This document shows positions 50,025-58,992 of a stretch of 64,000 nt of DNA, in pieces. A program made the translations under genes and the position numbers. How positions within the stretch are numbered: the stretch's first letter is position 1; the number at the start of each line of letters is the position of its first letter. This DNA is from Salipiger mucosus DSM 16094 (GTDB taxonomy: Bacteria > Pseudomonadota > Alphaproteobacteria > Rhodobacterales > Rhodobacteraceae). A model generated the notes under the pieces. That model saw only the letters and a program-made list of their open reading frames with translations. It had not been told where the DNA came from and did not search any database. The stretch covers positions 71,232 to 135,231 of the forward strand of contig NZ_KE557275.1 in assembly GCF_000442255.1 (NCBI RefSeq). The letters run 5' to 3'.

Positions 50025-50911
50025 TGGGCTGGCAGGTCTCCCATCGTGAGCTCGCGGCGCGGCTCGGGCGGCGGCGCGTTCGGGTCCGGCGGCGGCGGGT
50101 TGAGGATGTTGTTCACCCATTCCTGCGCCTGCCCGCAGCCGTCGCCCGGCGGCGGCGGCGTCTGGTTCACGCAGCCGCGCGCGCCGTCGGGACAGGCGAG
50201 CCGGACGTGGAAATGGTAGTGATGCCCCCACCAGGGCCTGATCTTGCGCAACCAGGCGCGATCGCCGGTCTCGTCGTTGCACATGCGCACCTTGGCGCCG
50301 GGGAAGACGAAGATGCGCGCGACGCGCGGGTCGCTCGCGGCGGCCTTGAGGATCTCGTGGTGCTGGGGCGTCCAGTTGTCGTTGGTGAAGGCCCCGTTCG
50401 AGCGCCGCAGCGAAATCGACGAGATGTTCTCGCGCTGGCCGCGGCTGAGCGACAGGTTGTCCGCCGGGCGCATCCAGATGTCGGCGTCGAGGCCGATCTG
50501 GTGGCTGCGGTGCCCCGTGAGCATCGGCCCGCCGCGCGGCTGGCTCATGTCGCCGACGTAGAGCCCGTTCCAGCCGGGCTGCCGAGAGGCCTGGCGCGAC
50601 AGGTCCTGCACGAAATCGATCAGCTCGGGGTGGGCCCAGTTGCGGTTCCGCGACAGGCGCATCGCCTGCCAGGTCGGCCCGGTCTCGGGCAGCTGCTCGG
50701 CACCGGCGAGGCAGCCCTTGGCATAGCTGCCGTAGGGTGCGGAACTCTGCGGCGAGCCATTGTCGTGCGCCCCGAAGAGCTGCTTGGCGCTTCGGGTCGA
50801 CAGCACGCCGGTGATGCGGGGAAGGTCGGCCTCGGTCGTCTCGGGGGCGGGACGCTCGCCGCAGGCGGCGAGGCTCAGCACGAGCGTGAGGCCCAGGATT
50901 GTTCGGATCAT
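49997..50911 (-). CDS. mepA: Penicillin-insensitive murein endopeptidase
   Basis: This 304-aa lipoprotein (lipobox LSLAAC) is a LAS-family zinc peptidase that cuts peptidoglycan cross-links. Zinc ligands are visible in GHRSHQIGLDADIW (His and Asp) and in HHYHFHVRL (His-x-His) near residue 230. A proline-rich tail (PPPPDPNAPPPEP) precedes the C terminus. Its ATG overlaps the stop of the upstream MFS gene as ATGA. Confidence 0.94.
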   Translation of the reverse strand: MIRTILGLTLVLSLAACGERPAPETTEADLPRITGVLSTRSAKQLFGAHDNGSPQSSAPYGSYAKGCLAGAEQLPETGPTWQAMRLSRNRNWAHPELIDFVQDLSRQASRQPGWNGLYVGDMSQPRGGPMLTGHRSHQIGLDADIWMRPADNLSLSRGQRENISSISLRRSNGAFTNDNWTPQHHEILKAAASDPRVARIFVFPGAKVRMCNDETGDRAWLRKIRPWWGHHYHFHVRLACPDGARGCVNQTPPPPGDGCGQAQEWVNNILNPPPPDPNAPPPEPRRELTMGDLPAQCATVIAAQ

Positions 50912-52245
50912 TCTGCTCGATCTCCGTCCGGGTTCACCCAGAGTAGCAGAACCAGCCCGATCACGAAAAGCCCGATGATCGGGGAAACGCCCACGCGCTG
51001 CGAGCCGGTCGCGGCCGTCGCCACCCCGATGAGCGCGGGCGCGAGGAACGAGGTCGCCTTGCCCGCCAGCGCGTAGAGCCCGAAGGCCTCGGTCACCCGC
51101 GCGGGGTCCGCCTGGCGGCACATCATCGTGCGCGAGGCGGCCTGCAGGACACCGCCCGCCGCGCCGATCACCGCGCCGAAGACCCAGAAGGCGTAGTCCG
51201 GCGCCGCCGAGCCCTCGGGCAGCGGGATGCCATAGAGCGTGTCTCGGTCGACCAGCACGATCGAGACGGCAACGAAGGTCAGCACGAGAATGCAGCCGGT
51301 GATGACCGGCTTGGGCCCGAAACGCGCGTCGGCCTTGCCGCCCAGCCAGGCAAAGAGCGCGCCGGCCACGATGGCGATGATGCCGAAGACGCCGGTATCG
51401 ACCACCGTCCAGTCCAGCACGCCCGCCGCGTAGATCCCGCCGAAGGCATACATGCCGTTCAGCGCGTCGCGGTAGAACATCGACGAGGCGAGATAGGCAA
51501 AGAGCGAGGGGCTGCGCGGCAGGTGCCGCAACGTCCGGCCGAGCCCGGAAAGCGCCTTGCGCACGGCGCCCGGCGGCGCGCCCTTTCCGCGCGGATCGCG
51601 CACCCAGAGGAAGAAGGGCACCATGAAGACCGCGTACCACAGCGCCGTCAGGGGTCCGACGAAACGCGTGCCCTCGCGCGCCTCCGGGTCCAGCCCCAGC
51701 GCGGGCCTCAGGCCCAGGAACGTGCGCCCGGTCTCGGCGCTTTCCGCGAAGAAGCCCAGCATCAGCACCAGCGCCACCAGCCCGCCGAGATAGCCGAAGG
51801 CCCAGCCGTTGCCCGAGATGCGGCCGATCTGCTCGGGCGGGCCGAGGTCGGGCAGCATGGCGTTGGTGAAGATCGTGGCGAACTCCATCCCGATCAGGCC
51901 CAGCGCGAAGAAGGCCAGCGTGGTCAGGAGGTCGAAATCGCCCGGCGCGGCGAACCAGAGCATGCCTGCGCCCACGACGTAGAGCGCCGAGAAGCCCCAG
52001 ATCCAGCGCATCCGGTGCCCGCCGGTGTCGGCCAGCGCGCCCAGCACGGGCGCCAGCAGGGCGATCACCACGCCCGCCGCGGCGATGCCGAAGCCCCAGG
52101 CCGCCTGTGCGCGGCTGCCATCGCCCATCAGTTCCTTGACGTAGGGCGCGAAGATGAAGGTGATGAGCAGGGTGTTGTAGGGCTGGCTCGCCCAGTCGAA
52201 GAAGAACCACCCCCAGATCCGTCTGCGCAGTCCCGCCTGTGCCAT
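50908..52245 (-). CDS. MFS transporter, UMF1/Atg22-like family
   Basis: This 445-aa protein has about 12 helices. WGWFFFDWASQPYNTLLITFIFAPY at the start is the hallmark of the UMF1 (Vps22/Atg22-like) branch of the major facilitator superfamily, which includes proposed amino-acid or metabolite effluxers. The later ASRTMMCRQADPARVTEAFGLYALAGKATSF is also typical. The substrate is unknown. It is translationally coupled to mepA. Confidence 0.88.
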   Translation of the reverse strand: MAQAGLRRRIWGWFFFDWASQPYNTLLITFIFAPYVKELMGDGSRAQAAWGFGIAAAGVVIALLAPVLGALADTGGHRMRWIWGFSALYVVGAGMLWFAAPGDFDLLTTLAFFALGLIGMEFATIFTNAMLPDLGPPEQIGRISGNGWAFGYLGGLVALVLMLGFFAESAETGRTFLGLRPALGLDPEAREGTRFVGPLTALWYAVFMVPFFLWVRDPRGKGAPPGAVRKALSGLGRTLRHLPRSPSLFAYLASSMFYRDALNGMYAFGGIYAAGVLDWTVVDTGVFGIIAIVAGALFAWLGGKADARFGPKPVITGCILVLTFVAVSIVLVDRDTLYGIPLPEGSAAPDYAFWVFGAVIGAAGGVLQAASRTMMCRQADPARVTEAFGLYALAGKATSFLAPALIGVATAATGSQRVGVSPIIGLFVIGLVLLLWVNPDGDRAE

Positions 52246-52318
52246 GCTACCCCCTGTCCGCGCGGCGATAGAACCCGCGGGCGGGGGCGGAGGCAAGCGC
52301 AAAGGCGTCTTGCGCAGC

Positions 52319-52885
52319 TCAGGGCGCGGGCGGCGCCTCGAAGGCGGTCGCATCCTGCATCGGCGGCCAGGGACGGGCGTCCTCGGCCTCGAGCCACTGG
52401 CGCACCCAGCCGGGCAGCTCGGGCGAGACCGGCGAGATCCCCATCGCCCCGGCCACCCGGGCAGGAGCGACGATGCCCTCGGGGCCCACCGCCGCGCCGC
52501 GGTAGACGGCATGGTTGGCGCACTCGCCGTCGGCCTTCCACATGCTCTGCTCGAGGTACATGAAGCGCCGGTCCCAGCCGATCAGCCGCGAGCGCATCTC
52601 CACGCGCTCCATCAGCAGGATGCGCCGGCGATAGCGCACCACCGCGCCCGCCATGGTGATCCCCCAGCCCTCGCGCTTCATCGTCGCGGCAAGGCCCGAG
52701 CGATGCACCAGCGGCAGCCGCCCGAGATCGTAGAGCGTCAGCGTGCGGCCGTTGTTGAGTTCGTTCCAGAGATCGAGATCCCAGGGCCAGCAGCGGTGGT
52801 GCGAGACGTGGATCTCGCCGGGGCCGAGCGGGGGCATTCGGCGGGCGATGGCCATCTGCCGGGCCATGCGGATGAACGGATACAT
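52319..52885 (-). CDS. Acyl-CoA thioesterase-like hotdog protein
   Basis: This 188-aa single hotdog domain has a 4HBT-like layout (WDLDLWNELNNGRTLTLYDLGRL at about residues 34-56, then RYRRRILLMERVEMRSRLIGWD). Members hydrolyse acyl-CoA or acyl-carrier-protein thioesters. The Asn-rich NELNNGR segment aligns with the active-site helix of the 4HBT group, but the catalytic residue is not certain. It is divergent from yggT. Confidence 0.8.
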   Translation of the reverse strand: MYPFIRMARQMAIARRMPPLGPGEIHVSHHRCWPWDLDLWNELNNGRTLTLYDLGRLPLVHRSGLAATMKREGWGITMAGAVVRYRRRILLMERVEMRSRLIGWDRRFMYLEQSMWKADGECANHAVYRGAAVGPEGIVAPARVAGAMGISPVSPELPGWVRQWLEAEDARPWPPMQDATAFEAPPAP

Positions 52886-53014
52886 GCGGAGCCTCCTTTG
52901 GCGCCACCTTTCGGCTGCGCGCCGCGAGGTCAACCGGAACATCGCGGCACTCTTGTTCTCCGGGGCCGGGGCGCTTACGTCTGTGCGCGGCCCAGACAAG
53001 CGGAGAGCGTGCCC

Positions 53015-53308
53015 ATGCAGTCCCTGTTCCAGATCCTGATGCTGATCCTCGACGTGATCTGGTTCATCATCATCGCGCATGTGATCATGAGCTGGCTGAT
53101 CAACTTCCAGGTGCTGAACCTGCGCCAGCCGCTCGTGGCCCAGATCTGGGACGGGTTGAGCCGCCTGCTGGAACCGGCCTATTCCGCGATCCGCCGCATC
53201 CTGCCGCCGATGGGCGGGCTCGACCTCGCGCCGCTGGTGGCGCTGATCGGCGTCTACGCGATCCGCATCATCCTCGCGAACAACGCGGGCGTCTTCTACG
53301 GATACTGA
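53015..53308 (+). CDS. YggT family membrane protein (97 aa)
   Basis: This small protein has two hydrophobic helices (about residues 3-30 and 70-90) separated by a loop with LEPAYSAIRRILPPMGGLDLAPLVAL, the conserved YggT signature. The family is linked to osmotic tolerance and membrane-protein placement, but no reaction is known. The ATG at 53015 follows GGAGAGCG. Confidence 0.92.
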   Translation: MQSLFQILMLILDVIWFIIIAHVIMSWLINFQVLNLRQPLVAQIWDGLSRLLEPAYSAIRRILPPMGGLDLAPLVALIGVYAIRIILANNAGVFYGY

Positions 53309-53354
53309 CGCCCGGCCCTCGCGCCGCCGCTGCCGGAGGGCGGCGACGCGGGCG

Positions 53355-53382
53355 GGGTTTGCGTATTTGGAACAAGAAGAAG
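53355..53382 (+). repeat. TTTGCGTATTT-type dispersed repeat
   Basis: GGTTTGCGTATTTGGAAC with an AAGAAG tail is a third copy of the element seen as an inverted pair at 20571-20645. It lies between yggT and recQ. GAACAAGA here and TCTTGTTC at 53411-53418 form a wider inverted repeat whose meaning is unclear. Confidence 0.6.
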
Positions 53383-53479
53383 CACCGGGGCATCCCGTCG
53401 CCGGGCGCGCTCTTGTTCACCGAATCTTGGTGTGCGATTGTTCCACTCGAGCAGATGTAGTGACAATCGAGGCAGGGAC

Positions 53480-55537
53480 ATGCCCCGCGATACGGTCGCG
53501 CCCGAGGCGCTGTTGCAGGAGATCTTCGGCTTCGACGCCTTCCGGCCCGGGCAGGGCGAGATCGTCGAGGCGGTGGCCGCCGGCCGCAACGTGCTGGCGA
53601 TCATGCCGACCGGCGGGGGCAAGTCGCTGTGCTACCAGCTGCCCGCGCTGATGCGCGAGGGGGTGACGGTGGTGATCTCGCCGCTCATCGCGCTCATGCG
53701 CGACCAGGTGCGCGGCCTGCGCGAGGCGGGCGTCGCCGCCGGCGCGCTGACCTCGGGCAACACCGAGGAGGAGACCGAGGAGGTCTGGCAGATGCTGGAG
53801 ACGGGCGCGCTGCGCCTGCTCTACCTCGCGCCGGAACGGCTGGCCTCGGCGGGCGCGCAGCGGATGCTGGCGCGGGCGGGCGTCGGGCTGATCGCCGTGG
53901 ACGAGGCGCATTGCGTCAGCCAGTGGGGGCATGATTTCCGCCCCGACTACCTGCGCATCGGCGAGCTGCGGCGCGCTCTGGACGTGCCGCTGGCGGCCTT
54001 CACCGCCACCGCCGACGCCGAGACCCAGGCCGAGATCGTCACGCGGCTCTTCGACGGGGCCGAGCCGCAGCGCTTCCTGCGCGGCTTCGACCGGCCGAAC
54101 ATCCACCTCGCCTTCCAGGCCAAGGACCAGCCGCGGCGCCAGATCCTGGCCTTCGCCGGGGCGCGCAAGGGCCGCTCGGGCATCGTCTACTGCGGCACGC
54201 GGGCCAAGACCGAGAGCCTGTCGCGCGCCCTGTCCGAGGAGGGGCACAGCGCCTGTTTCTACCACGGCGGCATGGACCCCGAGGCGCGGCGCGCGGTCGA
54301 GACGCGCTTTGCCAACGAGGACGGGCTGATCGTCGTCGCCACGGTGGCCTTCGGCATGGGCGTCGACAAGCCCGACATCCGCTGGGTTGCCCACGCCGAC
54401 CTGCCCAAGAGCATCGAATCCTACTACCAGGAGATCGGCCGCGCCGGGCGCGATGGCGCGGCGGCCGAGACGCTGACGCTCTTCGGGCCCGAGGACATCC
54501 GCCTGCGCCGGTCCCAGATCGACGAGGGCATGGCCCCGCCCGAGCGCCGCGCCGCCGACCACGGGCGGCTCAACGCGCTGCTGGGGCTGGCCGAGGCGCT
54601 GGGCTGCCGGCGCCGCCAGCTGCTGCGCTATTTCGGCGAAGAGATGGCCGAGGACTGCGGCAACTGCGATCTCTGCGACCGGCCGCCCGAGGTCTTCGAC
54701 GGCACCGAGGCGGTGCGCAAGGCGCTTTCGGCCGCGCTGCGCACCGGCGAGAATTTCGGCGCCGGGCACCTGATCGACATCCTGACGGGCAACGAGACCG
54801 ACAAGGTGAAGCAGCGCCGCCACGACGAGCTGCCGACCTTCGGCGTGGGCCGCGAGCTGAAGAAGGGCGAGTGGCACGCGGTCTTCCGGCAGATGATGGG
54901 ACACGACCTCGTGCGGCCCGACCCCGAGCGCCACGGCGCGCTGGTCATGACCGAGGCGGCGCGCCCGATCCTGCGCGGCGAGCAGGGCATCTCGCTGCGG
55001 CGCGACATCATGGCGCGTGCAACCGAGCGGCGCCCGGCGGTCAAGACGCTGGTCAGCGACGAGGACGCGCCGCTGCTTTCGGCGCTCAAGGCCAAGCGCC
55101 GCGCGCTGGCCGAGGCGGCGCAGGTGCCGGCCTATGTCATCTTTCCCGACCGCACGCTGATCGAGATGGCCGAGACCCGGCCGCAGAGCCTCGACGACAT
55201 GGCGCGCATCAACGGCGTCGGCGCCAAGAAGCTCGACCGCTACGGCGCCGAGTTCCTGTCCGTCATCACCGGCGCCGAGGAAGAGGTGCATCCGACCCGC
55301 ATGAAGCTCGCCGCGCGCGGCGCGGGCGAGGTCTACGATCGGCTGATGGCGGCGCAGGCCGACCTGTCGCGCGGGGTGGACGGGACGGAAAAGCCGCTGT
55401 CGTGCTCGGCCTCGCTGCTGGCGAAGGTGGCGCAGAACCGCCCGGGCAGCGCCGACGACATGGCGCGGCTTCTGGGCGAGCGGCGGTTCGACCGCTTCGG
55501 CGCGGCCTTTCTGGACGTTCTGGCGCAGGCGGACTAG
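53480..55537 (+). CDS. recQ: ATP-dependent DNA helicase RecQ
   Basis: This 685-aa 3'-5' helicase works in recombination and restart of stalled forks. Walker A is MPTGGGKS with Lys48, and the DEAH box is at residues 141-144. The arginine-finger motif VI is QEIGRAGRDG. The RQC zinc-binding cysteines (CRRRQLLRYFGEE, CGNCDLC) follow near residues 375-405, then a winged helix. HRDC domain one is about residues 525-595. A second, HRDC-like segment (about residues 615-683) makes the protein longer than E. coli RecQ (about 610 aa). No SOS box is recognisable upstream. Confidence 0.96.
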   Translation: MPRDTVAPEALLQEIFGFDAFRPGQGEIVEAVAAGRNVLAIMPTGGGKSLCYQLPALMREGVTVVISPLIALMRDQVRGLREAGVAAGALTSGNTEEETEEVWQMLETGALRLLYLAPERLASAGAQRMLARAGVGLIAVDEAHCVSQWGHDFRPDYLRIGELRRALDVPLAAFTATADAETQAEIVTRLFDGAEPQRFLRGFDRPNIHLAFQAKDQPRRQILAFAGARKGRSGIVYCGTRAKTESLSRALSEEGHSACFYHGGMDPEARRAVETRFANEDGLIVVATVAFGMGVDKPDIRWVAHADLPKSIESYYQEIGRAGRDGAAAETLTLFGPEDIRLRRSQIDEGMAPPERRAADHGRLNALLGLAEALGCRRRQLLRYFGEEMAEDCGNCDLCDRPPEVFDGTEAVRKALSAALRTGENFGAGHLIDILTGNETDKVKQRRHDELPTFGVGRELKKGEWHAVFRQMMGHDLVRPDPERHGALVMTEAARPILRGEQGISLRRDIMARATERRPAVKTLVSDEDAPLLSALKAKRRALAEAAQVPAYVIFPDRTLIEMAETRPQSLDDMARINGVGAKKLDRYGAEFLSVITGAEEEVHPTRMKLAARGAGEVYDRLMAAQADLSRGVDGTEKPLSCSASLLAKVAQNRPGSADDMARLLGERRFDRFGAAFLDVLAQAD

Positions 55538-55569
55538 ATCGCCCTGCGACCCCGAACGGAGAGACCTGA

Positions 55570-56343
55570 ATGCTTGTCGTGATTTCCCCCGCCAAGAAGC
55601 TCGACTGGTCCGAGCGCGAGACCGAGACGACCGCCCCCGCCTTTGCCGAGGATGCCCTGCACCTGGCCGAGGTCGCGCGGGGGCTCTCGCAGGACGAACT
55701 GAAGAAACTGATGGGGCTGTCGGACAACCTCGCGAAGCTCAACCGCGAGCGGTTCCGCGATTTCGCGGAGACGCCCGGCGATGACGCCGTTCGGCCAGCG
55801 GCACTGGCCTTTGCCGGGGACACCTACCAGGGGCTCGAGGCGGGCTCGCTGGACCCCGAGGAGCTGGACTGGGCGCAGGATCACCTGCGGATCCTCTCGG
55901 GCCTCTACGGGCTGCTGCGGCCGCGCGATGCGATCCAGCCCTACCGGCTGGAGATGGGCTCGCGGCTGAAGACGGAGCGCGGCAAATCGCTCTACGACTA
56001 CTGGGGCGACGCGCTGGCCGAGGCGCTCGACGCGCAGGCCGAGGCGGTGGGCAGCGATGTCCTGGTCAACTGCGCGAGCCAGGAGTACTTCGGCGCGGTG
56101 CCGGAAAAAGCGTTGAAGCGGCTGCGGGTGATCACGCCGCAGTTCCTCGAGGACAAGGGCGGCGCGCCCAAGGTGGTGAGCTTCTACGCCAAGAAGGCGC
56201 GGGGCGCGATGGCACGCTACATCGTCCAGCACCGGCTGACCGACCCCGAGGCGCTGCGCGATTTCGACACCGGCGGATATGCCTGGGACGCCGACCGCTC
56301 GACGCCCGAACAGCCGGTCTTCGTGCGCCCCTACCCGGCCTGA
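55570..56343 (+). CDS. yaaA: Peroxide stress protein YaaA
   Basis: This 257-aa protein begins MLVVISPAKKLDWSE and contains LMGLSDNLAKLNRERF, LSGLYGLLRPRD and the C-terminal VSFYAKKARGAMARYI, all YaaA (DUF328) signatures. E. coli YaaA lowers free iron and protects DNA during peroxide stress. It starts 32 bases after recQ on the same strand, so a joint DNA-damage/oxidative-stress transcript is likely. It overlaps the end of the convergent histidine kinase gene by 13 bases. Confidence 0.95.
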   Translation: MLVVISPAKKLDWSERETETTAPAFAEDALHLAEVARGLSQDELKKLMGLSDNLAKLNRERFRDFAETPGDDAVRPAALAFAGDTYQGLEAGSLDPEELDWAQDHLRILSGLYGLLRPRDAIQPYRLEMGSRLKTERGKSLYDYWGDALAEALDAQAEAVGSDVLVNCASQEYFGAVPEKALKRLRVITPQFLEDKGGAPKVVSFYAKKARGAMARYIVQHRLTDPEALRDFDTGGYAWDADRSTPEQPVFVRPYPA

Positions 56344-58856
56344 CTGCCGGGCACCGTCCATGTTTCGAGCAGCCTCTGCAGCGCGGCCTTCCGGACCGGC
56401 TTGGTGATGTAGTCGTCGAGTCCCGCCTCGAGAAAGCTGTCACGGTCGCCCGTCATCGCATGGGCCGTCACGGCAATGATCGGCAGGCGCGGGCCGGGCC
56501 CCTCCATCTTGCGGATCTCGCGCGTCGCCTGCTTGCCGTCCATGTGCGGCATCGAGATGTCCATGAAGACGATGTCCGGGCGCCGGGCGCGCACCGCCTC
56601 GATGGCCTCCAGCCCGTTGTCCGCGAAACGCAGGTCGAGCGGCCGCCCGATCCGCTCGATCATCTTGCGAAAGACCAGCTGATTGGTGCGGTTGTCCTCG
56701 GCCACGAGCACGTCGAGCGGCGCCGCTGCGGGCGTCGGGGGTGACGGCCCGGGCGCGGGGTGGCGCAGGAAGGTCGCGGGAGCGCGATCCGCCCCGCCCG
56801 CCGCAAAGGCCTGCGTCATCGCGGCCAGCAGTGCGCGGCACGGTGCCGGTTTCTGCAGCACGGTGACCGACCCCTCCGCCGCTCCGGCCCCGGTCCGGCC
56901 CACAGGGTCCGATGACATCAGCACCAGCGGAATGTCGTGATCGGCCAGCATGGGCCGGACGGACGACTCCGCCAGCTCCTGCGCGGCGATGACGAGGTCC
57001 GGCGCATCGCGGAGGCCATCACCCAGGTCCGCGACGCTGGCGCAAAAGACGGCATCGAGGCCGGCGGCCGCGAGTTGCCGGCCCAGGATGCTGCGCGTCA
57101 CCGGATTGTCCTCGAGCACGAGCACCCGCCTCAGACCCTCCGGCAGGCTCCGCGGCTCGCAGGCCTCGGACTCCTCGGCGGGCAGGACGATGCGCAGGCC
57201 GAAGCACGATCCCTCGCCCGGCGCGGATTCGACCCATAGCTCGCCACCCATGAGGCCGACCAGCCGCCGCGTGATGGCGAGGCCGAGTCCCGTGCCCTCG
57301 AAGGCGCGGTTGCGCTCGTCCTCGACCTGGTTGAACTCGCCGAAGATGTGCTCGAGCTTTTCGGGCTCGATCCCGATGCCGGTATCCTCGACCGCCATGT
57401 GAACTGCGGTCTCGCCCCCTGCCCCGACACGGCCGGTGACCCGCACCAGGACGTGACCCTGCGCTGTGAACTTGACCGCGTTGCCCAGCAGGTTGGTCAG
57501 GATCTGCCGCACGCGCCCCGCATCGCCCCGGAAGCGCGTGGGCAGGAAAAGGTCGTAGTCGACGAGGATCTCGATCCCCTTGTCGCGCGCGGCGGGCTGC
57601 AGCAGCATCGCCACCTCGTGCACCGCGCTTTCGAGGTCGAAGGGCTCCGGCACCAGCGTCAGCTTGTCGGCCTCGATCTTCGAGTAGTCGAGGATGTCGT
57701 TGATGATCGCCAGCAGCGCCTCGCCCGAATTGCGGATGGTCTGGGTATAAAGCCGCTGCTCCTCGGTCAGGTCGGTCTCCATCATGAGCTCGGCCATGCC
57801 CACCACGCCGTTCATCGGCGTGCGGATCTCGTGGCTCATGTTGGCGAGGAAGGTCGACTTGGCGCGGCTCGCGATCTCGGCCCTCTGGCGGGCCTGGTCG
57901 AGTTCCTCCTGCGTGCGCTTCATGTCGGTGATGTCGATGCGCAGCCCGACACGACCGCCGTCGGTCAGCGGCCGCTCGAGGACGCGCAGCCAGCGCCCGT
58001 CGTCCAGTTGCTGCTCGATCTCCTGCGAGGCGCCACGGTGCTTTTCCAGCCGCTCCTCCAGCCAAGCCTCCTCGCGGCCCTCGGCCTCGGGATACTGGCC
58101 CTGCGCGAGACCGTAGCGCAGGATGTCCTCGAACCCGGCGCCGGGCACGATGGCCGGAGCGCTGGTGGCATAGAGCCGGCGGTAGGGCGCGTTGCACATC
58201 AGCAGCCGATCGTCGGAATCGTAGATCACGAAGCCGTCGGGCAGCTCCTCGATGGCGGACCACATGCGCATCAGTTCGGTGATGTCGACGCAGAGGCTGA
58301 CGATGCCGCCGTCGGGCAGGTGCCGGTCCTCGATCTTGACGAAGCGGCCCGACCAGAGGCGGATGATCTCCGTCGGGATCGGGTCCACCTGCCACCGGGC
58401 GAGCATCCGGGCCCGCCAGGCTTGTCCGTCCTCGCCCTGCAGGTCGACGATGCCCTCCTCGACCATCATGTCGAGCACGTGGTGAAAGCTTGCCCCGGGG
58501 CCGATGGTGTCGAGATCCTCGAAGGCCCCAAGGTAGGCGGGATTGGCCAGCTCCATCGTCCGCTCGGCGCTGAAGAGGGCAAAGCCGTCGCGCATGGTCT
58601 GCAGCGCCTTCCACAGCTGTCCCTCGACCAGCTCGATCTTCTGGTGCGCGGCGCCCAGCTGCGTCTTGACGCGCAGGTTCTCGTTGCGGACCTCGGCCAC
58701 CTCGGCGCGGGTCTCGGTGATCTCGTGGCTGAGCTGGCGGGCGTGCTTGCCCAGCTTGCGGTTCGCCGCGAAGAGCTCGGCCTGCTTGAGCTCGAGCAGC
58801 CGCTCGGCGGCCAGTCGTGCGCGCCGCTCCTCCGCCAGCCGTGCCGCCAGACTCAT
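56331..58856 (-). CDS. Hybrid sensor histidine kinase with two PAS and two receiver domains
   Basis: This 841-aa cytoplasmic kinase starts with a long coiled coil (about residues 5-85), then PAS-like domains (about 90-195 and 205-315). A HisKA domain follows with His342 in [10 protein letters not shown], then a HATPase domain ([27 protein letters not shown]). The first receiver (about 598-705) lacks the phospho-acceptor Asp (DLVIAAQEL in place of DLVLLD) but keeps the acidic pair and the lysine. The second (about 718-835) is complete with Asp766 in [11 protein letters not shown]. There is no membrane segment, and no phosphotransfer partner nearby. The ATG at 58856 was chosen because upstream codons do not resemble the coil. 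Confidence 0.9.
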   Translation of the reverse strand: MSLAARLAEERRARLAAERLLELKQAELFAANRKLGKHARQLSHEITETRAEVAEVRNENLRVKTQLGAAHQKIELVEGQLWKALQTMRDGFALFSAERTMELANPAYLGAFEDLDTIGPGASFHHVLDMMVEEGIVDLQGEDGQAWRARMLARWQVDPIPTEIIRLWSGRFVKIEDRHLPDGGIVSLCVDITELMRMWSAIEELPDGFVIYDSDDRLLMCNAPYRRLYATSAPAIVPGAGFEDILRYGLAQGQYPEAEGREEAWLEERLEKHRGASQEIEQQLDDGRWLRVLERPLTDGGRVGLRIDITDMKRTQEELDQARQRAEIASRAKSTFLANMSHEIRTPMNGVVGMAELMMETDLTEEQRLYTQTIRNSGEALLAIINDILDYSKIEADKLTLVPEPFDLESAVHEVAMLLQPAARDKGIEILVDYDLFLPTRFRGDAGRVRQILTNLLGNAVKFTAQGHVLVRVTGRVGAGGETAVHMAVEDTGIGIEPEKLEHIFGEFNQVEDERNRAFEGTGLGLAITRRLVGLMGGELWVESAPGEGSCFGLRIVLPAEESEACEPRSLPEGLRRVLVLEDNPVTRSILGRQLAAAGLDAVFCASVADLGDGLRDAPDLVIAAQELAESSVRPMLADHDIPLVLMSSDPVGRTGAGAAEGSVTVLQKPAPCRALLAAMTQAFAAGGADRAPATFLRHPAPGPSPPTPAAAPLDVLVAEDNRTNQLVFRKMIERIGRPLDLRFADNGLEAIEAVRARRPDIVFMDISMPHMDGKQATREIRKMEGPGPRLPIIAVTAHAMTGDRDSFLEAGLDDYITKPVRKAALQRLLETWTVPGSQAG

Positions 58857-58992
58857 GCACCCGGATCCTCCTGAAACCGCGGGCACTCTTGGGCCACGAT
58901 GGTGAACATCGCCTTAAGCCCGATCCGGGGAATCGTTGCCAGCGGCGCGTCCGAAGGTGCACCATGGCGGCATTGTCACGGGAGGTTTCGAG

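Noticed and set aside
53309-53479. SOS (LexA) box upstream of recQ
   Set aside because: GTTC and GAAC words occur, but none with the GTTC-N7-GTTC or GTTC-N7-GATC spacing used by alphaproteobacterial LexA.
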